64,000 nt of DNA from Perca fluviatilis (Eukaryota > Chordata > Actinopteri > Perciformes > Percidae): NCBI RefSeq assembly GCF_010015445.1, contig NC_053126.1:23493169-23557168 (forward strand), in the 5' to 3' direction. The notes beneath the pieces were generated by a model. It did not search any database. It had not been told where the DNA came from and saw nothing but the letters and a program-made list of their open reading frames with translations. The stretch's first letter is position 1, and the number at the start of each line of letters is the position of its first letter. Shown here in pieces: positions 56,898-64,000 of the stretch. Position numbers and translations under genes: made by a program.

Positions 56898-59313
56898 ACT
56901 ATGGAGCTAAATCGGGGCCAAATGTTTTGCTAATTTGAAAAAAATATATATAGTTGAAAAACTAAAGCTTGAACTTGAAAATTTAAGTTTTGGTCAAAAC
57001 TTGGAAAAAATAAAACCATGTATTCAAACTAAAAATAAGTGTACCAATTTTTCTTTCAGTTTGAATAAAATTTAGATTCAATTCTGGAATTATTTTGAAT
57101 AAATTATAAATTTTCATTTTTCACTTTTATATTTCTTTTCAGTTCCACATTTCATGTTTTCAGATTCAAAACTTATTTTTTTTACGGCTTCAAATCTTTT
57201 TTTTCGGTTTCAAATCTTTTTTTTTCGGTTTCAAATCTTTTTTTCACTTTCAGATCATTTTTTTTCGGTTTCAGACTTTTGGCCCTGATTTTGCGTAGGG
57301 GGCGTGGCTTCAACTCAGAGGGGCGTGGCATTATGAATGACAGCCTAACAAAGAAGGCATGTTGCCTTCAGGAAATTGTGTTACTGTGAGAACTATGACT
57401 GAATGCTTTCTATCCACCATATACATGTGCTTTTTACTTAACAAACTGATACCAGTGACAAAGTTCCATTTAAAAAATTGGTTTGGACAACACATGGTAC
57501 CAATTACACTATAAGAGCAATAAACTGTGCCAGATTGTGCAGTTCAGCAGGAACATTGACTTCTCCCACTTCCATGTATGACTTATAGCACCACAGTATT
57601 CACTAGCACCAGCCCACAGGTAAGACATGTGAAAGATATTAGCATTTTTGAGTAGATACCCTGCGACATTATCTCCGCAGTGGCATTTTTTTGTGATTAA
57701 CACATAAAGGGAATATAGGTGGACAGCTGGACAAAGCTGGCAATCAAGCATCGCTAGCACTAAAGTTAGCATTAACTAACGTTAGCTTCACACTAGCTGG
57801 GGTTTTTACACTAATTTCAGTGTCCAGCTCAAGTTTTTTTACTTTAACGTTTAGTGGTCTTTGTGAACCTCTGTTTGTCAGAATGACCATAACTCGACAG
57901 AAGGTCTCTTTTTACAGAGTAGACAAATATGACTTTACATTAATGCTCTGGCCTGATAAAGTACGTTTTACACACATAACGTTACATGTAACAGCATGAC
58001 AGTTATGCCTTACAAAATATGCCAAGTGGGCAAACTTTGAAGGCTTCTACCACAGCCTAACTGTATCAGAATACACTAACTTGTCTTTTTGTATTTGTAG
58101 GTCTACTGTCTGTTTTCTGGACCGTGTGTGTCCGTAATAAAAGCTTTGATTGATTGATTAACAAAGCATACCAGGATGTTGTTTAAACTAACCATGAAAA
58201 GGTAACACTATTAACTTAGCAATGTAAGTTATCTTATAATGTTTTACATTTATAAGGCTCTGTACGGCTGCAGGCAGCCACTGTCGAGTTATGGTCATTC
58301 TGACAAACAGAGGTTAACAAAGACCACTACACGTTAAAGTCAAAAAACTTGAGCTGGACACTGAAATTAGTGTAAAAACACCAGCTAGTGTGAAGCTAAC
58401 GTTAGTTAATGCTAACTTTAGTGCTAGTGATCCTTCATTTCCAGCTGTCCACCTATTTTCCCTTTATGTGTTAATGACAAAAAAATGCCACTGCGGGGAT
58501 AATGTCCCAAAGTATCTATTCAAAAAGGCTAATATCTTTCACATGTCCTACCTGTACGTAAGCAGGTTGCCTTGGCAGAGCAGACGCTACGCTGACTGCC
58601 GAGTGAATACTGTGGTGCTACATTCAAAGTCGTACATGGAAGTGGGAGAAGTCATTGTTCCTGCTGAACTGCGCAATCTGGCACAGTTTATTGCTCTTAT
58701 AGTGTAATTGGTACCATGGGTTGTCCAAACCAATTTTTTAAATGGAACTTTGTCACTGGTATCAGTTTGTTAAGTAAAAAGCACATGTATATGGTGGATA
58801 GAAAGCATTCAGTCATAGTTCTCACAGTAACACAATTTCCTGAAGGCAACATGCCTTCTTTGTTAGGCTGTCATTCATAATGCCACGCCCCTCTGAGTTG
58901 AAGCCACGCCCCCTACGCAAAATCAGGGCCAAAAGTCTGAAACCGAAAAAAAATGATCTGAAAGTGAAAAAAAGATTTGAAACCGAAAAAAAAAGATTTG
59001 AAACCGAAAAAAAAGATTTGAAGCCGTAAAAAAAATAAGTTTTGAATCTGAAAACATGAAATATGGAACTGAAAAGAAATATAAAAGTGAAAAATGAAAA
59101 TTTATAATTTATTCAAAATAATTCCAGAATTGAATCTAAATTTTATTCAAACTGAAAGAAAAATTGGTACACTTATTTTTAGTTTGAATACATGGTTTTA
59201 TTTTTTCCAAGTTTTGAACAAAACATAAATTTTCAAGTTCAAGCTTTAGTTTTTCAACTATATATATTTTTTTCAAATTAACAAAACATTTGGCCCCGAT
59301 TTAGCTCCATAGT
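56898..59313. mobile_element. 2.4-kb foldback transposon with 1-kb inverted arms
   Basis: The left arm (56898 to about 57900) and right arm (about 58281 to 59313) are near-identical reverse complements around a 380-bp loop. The tips read ACTATGGAGCTAAATCGGGG and its complement. The interrupted repeat should read GATGGTGAACATGCTAA, and GTGAAC appears on both sides, so the target duplication is up to 6 bp; because the tip and target share bases, 2 or 4 bp are also possible. Each arm has a cluster of CGGTTTCAAATC units separated by T (or A) runs (57180-57290 and 58930-59040). The right arm holds a 105-codon open frame (58390-58707) containing KKCHCGDNVPKYLFKKANIF. The left arm encodes the same start but has lost about 33 bases. 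No transposase was recognised. Confidence 0.9.
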
Positions 59314-59465
59314 GAACATGCTAAATTATATGCATGCAGCAGGCATGTTAACATTGTCATTGTGAGCATGTTAGCATATTAGCATTTAGCTCAAAGCACC
59401 GATGTGCCTAGGTATGACATCACAGAGCCACTAGTGTGGCTATAGACTCTTCTTGTCTTGTTCTT

Positions 59466-60189
59466 GAACTTCATAGTTTTTTCTTTCAACTGAGCATAAA
59501 ATAAGGACGGAAACTCAGTGGCATCACACAAAGAGTTTAGGGCTGTTGTTGTTGGACAAAGAGCAGCTATCCGTAGTCTGAGCCTAACCCTGGATGCCCA
59601 GTGGATGTGGCTGCGTCACAGTACACTTGACGCGTTTCAGACTCAGGGGCATCTTCGAGCAGTCTGTATTTTGTGTTTTACAAGAATATTGAACCCACGT
59701 TGGCAGCTCATTCATGATTGATGTTCTAACAGACACTTTGTGGCTGGACTACTCATTTTAATCACAGCAAGCCATATAATCTTTGTGTACCTGCATTTCC
59801 TGAAAAGAGTACTGTCTATAAGCAGAGAGAAAACTCTAAAATTCCTTCTTCTGCTTCCCAGACCTCGGAGTAGTCACATAAAAAGAAGAAAAAATAGTGT
59901 GCTGTTTGGGTGTAAAGACAAAGTCAATAACTATGAAACACATCATTAAATATTAATGTCATAATAAATAACGGCATTTCTATACATTGACTAGTGAATT
60001 TCACACTACGGAGATGCAGGCTGCTCTGGCAAAAATAGACCCAAGCATTGGGGGTAAAAAAAAGAAAGAAATTACCTTGACTATAAAAAAAAGTTGTCCA
60101 CACAAACATGTTGGTTTTCGAGAAACTGCGGACTCATGGTGCATGCTATGTCAGGACTTCATCCCAAATGCATTTAAAGAAAAGGTTTT
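59466..60189. other. Intergenic, no gene seen
   Basis: No recognisable coding or repeat structure. Confidence 0.4.
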
Positions 60190-61040
60190 CATCTGGAAAT
60201 AGAGCGGGAGGAATTATAAATGGGACATTAAAAGGAATCCCACATCAATTTCCCATACCAAATGCTGCATAACAGGAGTCATTTTGACAAAGTAGCCGTG
60301 TGATTATTTTTTATTTCCATTTTAAAGCAATTAGCTGAAAGGTCCTTCCCTTGAGTTCTGTGGCAGAATGTGTGGAATGACTCAGTATAATTGCTGTGAA
60401 ATGAACAGAGTGCCAAGTTGAGAGAAGCATGAAAACCGCAAGGGTTCCCTCTCCATGGAAACGCCCTCTGCCTTTGTCAGTGCACCAGGAAATAAGGCAG
60501 CAAGTGATAACGGGGCTTGAATGAGTAACAAATGCAGGGGGGCGAGTGATATTTACTCCATTTCAAGCCATTACAGAAATTGAGTGTTTCCCCACGTCTC
60601 ACGCTGTGCCTACTCAGTGCTAGATGCAGGCGGAGGAGGGTCATTAAACATGGCAGCCGCCAGTGACGTGCTGGTGGATGCCGGTTGAGCAGCACAGCGT
60701 TCGCACCACCGATGGGCAAGGCAGATATAATGAAGCCCAGCGCTGTCAGTGTATGGCACAAACTGATGATACTGATGCCTAAAAGGAGGACAAGGTGTTA
60801 GACGAAAGACAAGGCTGAGACAGTGTTTGCAGCTCATCTCGTGCTTTTGCCAGAAGCTGCCTCCTCAGCATCTGCCCTAATTGCTGCCTTGCTTGGAGGC
60901 GGCTCTCCCTCGGTATGGCTTTCATGCCTCGCTTAATTACGTCAGCTGGAAAAGGAACGTGATTGTTATTGTCATTACTCTTGTTAGTAATTAAGCAGCT
61001 ATTGACTCCTTTCCCTACATTCATTCTGTTTGATTAGGCC
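60190..61040. promoter_or_regulatory. Candidate conserved non-coding cluster
   Basis: Repeat-free sequence with two TAATTA cores (60934-60939 and 60988-60993), the first overlapping a CRE-like TTACGTCA (60937-60944), and AT cores in 60230-60440. It has the look of a developmental enhancer. The frames at 60477-60837 show no domain. Inference only. Confidence 0.25.
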
Positions 61041-61216
61041 TGAGGTCTGGAGATATGGATTACGCTCTCACAGTGTTGCAGCCGTACAACGCTACCGTCT
61101 TTCGTTGGCCAGGAGCCATGAGGCCATACAGATACAGACTGAGATAGAGGAGGGTGGAGAAGAGGAAGAACCTAACTGCTGTTTACCTTTTCTGTCGGTG
61201 AAGCAGACATCCTTCA

Positions 61217-61607
61217 TAGGGATCAACCGATACTGGTTTTTCAAAGCTGATACCGAGTATTAGTAGTTAATGAAACCGATAGCTGTTATTTGGAACAAAT
61301 ATGCATTTACAGTGAAAATGAAAATATTTAAGTAAATATTAAGATTTTGTAATGTTACAAACTCCAACACAAAACTTTGTTTAAAGCAATTATTTATTAA
61401 ATTACAAACTTTCAACATAATACACAGTAAAAGATAGTCAGATAGTGTTGTCGGCGGGACATTAAGTCAGACTCAGTGGTGAGTGAAACTGAAGCAGAGG
61501 GACAGACAGAGCTGTAGTGGAGCCAAAGTAGCGCACTTTTTAAATTAATTAACTTTATCGGTTAACGGCTCGAAAATCGGCCAGGCCCGATAATCGGTCT
61601 ATCCCTA
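61217..61607. mobile_element. hAT-type miniature element, exact 8-bp duplication
   Basis: The termini TAGGGATCAACCGATAC and ATCGGTCTATCCCTA are inverted, and ATCCTTCA flanks both sides exactly (61209-61216 and 61608-61615). The element is 391 bp and non-coding; the interior includes a GC-richer tract ending CCAGGCCCGATAATCGG. The intact duplication suggests recent activity relative to the 12791 and 5497 elements. Confidence 0.93.
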
Positions 61608-61615
61608 ATCCTTCA

Positions 61616-62376
61616 CTCCACCATGGAGAAGTTGGAACATATTTACCTTTCACGCTACATGATGGTTGGTGACCATGATGGTTGGAGCTGGAGGACGCGG
61701 AAAAATCACCACTGCAGGGATGTCAAGAATCTGCTGAAGGAATAGTAGTTTTGGTTTCGCAGTGATGGAGGAGAAAGAATGTCATTCTGCACACCGTATA
61801 GCAAAGGTTCAGGAGAGCACCGTAAAAGAAAGAAATCATGTTTTGTGATTTATCATGCTTCTTGATGAAAAAGGTTAGTTTGAAATAAGCAGTGATAGCC
61901 AGCATGGTGAACAGACAAGAAAAGATACTTGAAACTTCTGGAATGCAATGTGTGAAAGTTCATTCTTGACCTCCGAAACCGTGGTTTAACAAAATGTTCT
62001 CAAGGTTCACTTATGGCTTTTGCGGTTGCAAGATCTGTAAGAAGCTAATAAGTGGACCTTGAGTTTAAATTTCTTTTTCAAACTTGTGCAGCAGTACTCT
62101 TTCCATAGAGCCTTTCATTCGACCGTTGAATAAGTACTCAGCAGCAAATTATTCCTAAAAATTGTTGTAAATCCATTCTTAGGTTTTATTTGACCGTTCC
62201 CAGTCCATTCACAGTATTTGTCATGGAAATGATCATTCTAAGTACTTTGTTTTCATCACATCTACTGCTTTTTGTGCTTGTTTGTGAACATAACATTTGT
62301 AATTTGGGACGGATTCATTGTTGAAGTGGCATTCTTTCAACTACAGGAGAAATAACACAATCTCCAGTAGAAGGCT
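61616..62376. other. Intergenic, no gene seen
   Basis: No recognisable feature. Confidence 0.4.
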
Positions 62377-62590
62377 CAGTAATCTATATCAATAATAGTA
62401 CAAAGTAGAGGTCTTCACAGGTCCACTTTCTTGTAACCAAAACCTGGCACAGGACACAAGTTGTTTCAGGTCCAAATTGTATTCAGTAATCTATATCAAT
62501 AATAGTACAAAGTAGAGGTCTTCACAGGTCCACTTTCTTGTAACCAAAACCTGGCACAGGACACAAGTTGTTTCAGGTCCAAATTGTATT
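62377..62590 (+). repeat. Exact 107-bp tandem duplication
   Basis: The unit starting CAGTAATCTATATCAATAAT and ending TCCAAATTGTATT occurs at 62377-62483 and again at 62484-62590 without a difference that I can see. It is non-coding and matches no known family. Perfect identity implies a very recent duplication or an assembly error. Confidence 0.93.
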
Positions 62591-63210
62591 CAGGCTTACT
62601 GGGTCAGGGTGGATCCCGCTTGTATTGCACTGGGTCTCTGGTTGGTGTGTCAATATGGTCTGTTCCGTACGGTTGTCAACCAGGGCAAAATGCCACAACG
62701 GCCCAAAACACTTCCATTATGAGAAACATGCTGCAAATGCAAAAGTGATGCAGGTCTTGATTTTCTTTGACGCCTTTGTAAAACAGAAAATAAAATAGTT
62801 AACTAGCACTCAGGAATATGAAAGTGTAGGTCATCAGGTGGGGTTACGGCTCTATTGATAGCTCTGTGGCAGTCTTTGTATTTTTAAACACTAATATTTT
62901 GAAAGTATTTCTTATGTTACAGAAACCACTGAGAGTGAATGTTTTGGATGTTATTCTCACACTGTGAGATGCGTCAGTATTTTTGTTCAGGTGCTGTGCG
63001 CAGATCTGACCCCCTGGCTCTCTGGAGCTGTGTGCCTGGCGGTGTCGGCAGCACGGAAGGTCTGTCAGTAGACAATAACCTTAATTTTAGGTTTATAAAA
63101 TGTACCTGAGTTCTTGAATATGTAGGATATTACTAGTGACATTCATGTAATCACACGTCGCAACGTCTTCTGTTTTAGTTTATTATGTTATGTGCTTGGC
63201 GCCACTAATC
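62591..63210. other. Intergenic, no gene seen
   Basis: No recognisable feature. Confidence 0.4.
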
Positions 63211-63217
63211 TTTGTCA

Positions 63218-63450
63218 GTGTGGCTCCGAGGTAGAGTGGTCGCACCTCAACCACAAGATTGGCGGTTCAATCCCATGCTCCTCTGGCCACATGTCAAAGT
63301 GTCCCAGAGCAAGACACTGAACCCCAAGTTGCTCCCCGGATGCTGTATGTATAGCTGTCCACTGCTCCTAATACGTAGGATGGGTCTAATGCAGTAATTG
63401 AATTTACTACATTGTACTGTCAATTATATGTGACAAATTAAGAATAAAGT
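63218..63450 (+). mobile_element. tRNA-derived SINE
   Basis: An A-box-like GAGGTAGAGTGGTCGCACC and a B-box-like GGCGGTTCAATCCC (63261-63274) form a tRNA-type promoter. They are followed by GTCCCAGAGCAAGACACTGA and CCCCAAGTTGCTCCCCG, the body of a widespread teleost SINE, and an AT-rich end near AATAAAG. No clear duplication was found. It differs from the SINEs at 5974 and 19994. Confidence 0.8.
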
Positions 63451-63524
63451 TTGTGTTGGACGGCCCTAACTTTAGGCCCATACGTGGTCAGCCGATGGAT
63501 GGCTGTCTGAATATAAGTAGGCAT

Positions 63525-63870
63525 ACCTTGGTCTATGGCTAGATAGCAAATAAACATGGAACGTATATATATCAAACACTTAGTAACGAAATGCGAAAAA
63601 GTCATAAATCTATAACAAACCGTGACCGGATGCGACTGGTGGCAGGCAAACAGGCATCAATTGACACTCATAGGGCATTATGAGGTCAACAATAGATTAT
63701 GGTTGTATATGCAGCAGCAGCAAAGGCATCACTGCAAAAAGTGGATCGACTACAGCATAGAGCATTACGTTTATATATAGGAGCTATTAAGTCAACCACG
63801 ATTAATGCAGTAGGCTAATAAAAGCACGAGAGACACAGCTGGAGTTAAGAAGAGAGAAACTCTCATTTGC
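63525..63870 (+). pseudogene. Decayed LINE reverse-transcriptase C-terminal fragment
   Basis: Upper-strand translation, switching frame several times, gives WLDSK.TWNVYI, TVTGCDWW, MRSTIDYGCI, AKASLQKVDRLQHRALRLYI and RETQLELRREKLSFAYC. This series is characteristic of the C-terminal part of jockey/R1-type LINE polyproteins in fish. The frameshifts (one near 63718) and stops show that it is dead. It lies directly downstream of a SINE. Limits are approximate. Confidence 0.75.
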
Positions 63871-64000
63871 ATACTGTGTTTTTTATTTTTTTATTTATTA
63901 CTTTGCATCATTTCTGTATTTGCAGCAGGTTTCTCCCACTGGAAGTGCTTTGGGCCATTGTAGCGTGTTTGCCCTGGTCGGCCACCGTAGTATCTCTATT

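Larger units (their letters stand above)
55560..59465 (+). repeat. Old dispersed repeat split by three later insertions
   Basis: Fragments of one repeat lie in order at 55560-55825, about 56395-56581, 56887-56899 and 59312-59465. They include ATGGTCCCCAGAGGATGAAT, TACTTTGTGTTTAGTGTTAA, CTAAACTAAG, GATGGTGAAC, ACATTGTCATTGTGAGCATG and TTTAGCTCAAAGCACCG. A reverse-oriented copy is at 28735-29005. The separating pieces are a LINE tail, a Harbinger-type element and a foldback element. The host repeat reads on across each junction when the inserts are removed. Confidence 0.75.

Noticed and set aside
57400..58720. Head-to-head duplicated gene pair
   Set aside because: The mirrored frames are the two arms of a foldback transposon with a target duplication.
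1..64000. CRISPR array, prophage, operon or integrated virus
   Set aside because: No regularly spaced repeats, bacterial ribosome sites or viral genes were seen; the sequence is vertebrate throughout.

Overview
The window is nuclear DNA of a ray-finned fish, probably a percomorph teleost. It holds vertebrate genes with GT-AG introns, fish-type tRNA-derived SINEs, degenerate LINE pieces, hAT-, Harbinger- and TTAA-type miniature transposons, and long (CA)n, (TA)n and (CTAT)n microsatellites. There are no bacterial operons, CRISPR arrays or viral genomes. The species cannot be named from sequence alone.

Three protein-coding genes are well supported. (1) A single-exon noggin of the noggin-3 type lies at 11423-12091 (+), with a plausible promoter and a poly(A) signal at 12473. 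(2) The Polycomb chromobox gene cbx2 lies at 36687-41186 (-). It has five coding exons, which I reconstructed through their splice sites, and one reading-frame break next to a 20-base G tract, most likely an assembly or sequencing error. (3) enpp7 (alkaline sphingomyelinase) lies at 42720-47626 (-). It has six coding exons giving a 475-residue type I membrane ectoenzyme with all catalytic and metal-binding residues present. cbx2 and enpp7 are head-to-tail neighbours, as in the human 17q25 cluster. Noggin is on 17q22 in human, so the arrangement looks like a compacted 17q-derived block.

The rest is intergenic: 1-10.9 kb, 12.5-36.7 kb and 47.6-64 kb. It is filled with layered transposon debris and stretches that look like regulatory desert. 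Several insertions can be resolved to the base from target-site duplications: a SINE inside a hAT element (5497-6286), a hAT element inside a SINE (17302-17935), a SINE with a 16-bp duplication (19994-20173), a TTAA-flanked foldback element (29231-29886) and a hAT element with an exact 8-bp duplication (61217-61607). The most striking structure is a 2.4-kb foldback element (56898-59313) with about 1-kb inverted arms. It sits, with a Harbinger-type element and a LINE tail, inside one older repeat copy.

Noggin (a secreted BMP antagonist), CBX2 (chromatin silencing) and ENPP7 (gut sphingomyelin digestion) share no pathway; their proximity is synteny, not an operon. I found no convincing new multi-gene system. 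The best leads are the foldback element, a perfect 29-bp-arm palindrome at 2512-2570, an orphan exon-like block at 31181-31340, and a duplicated unique motif at 25106 and 26579. All calls were made by eye. Repeat names rest on remembered family features and were not checked by database search.
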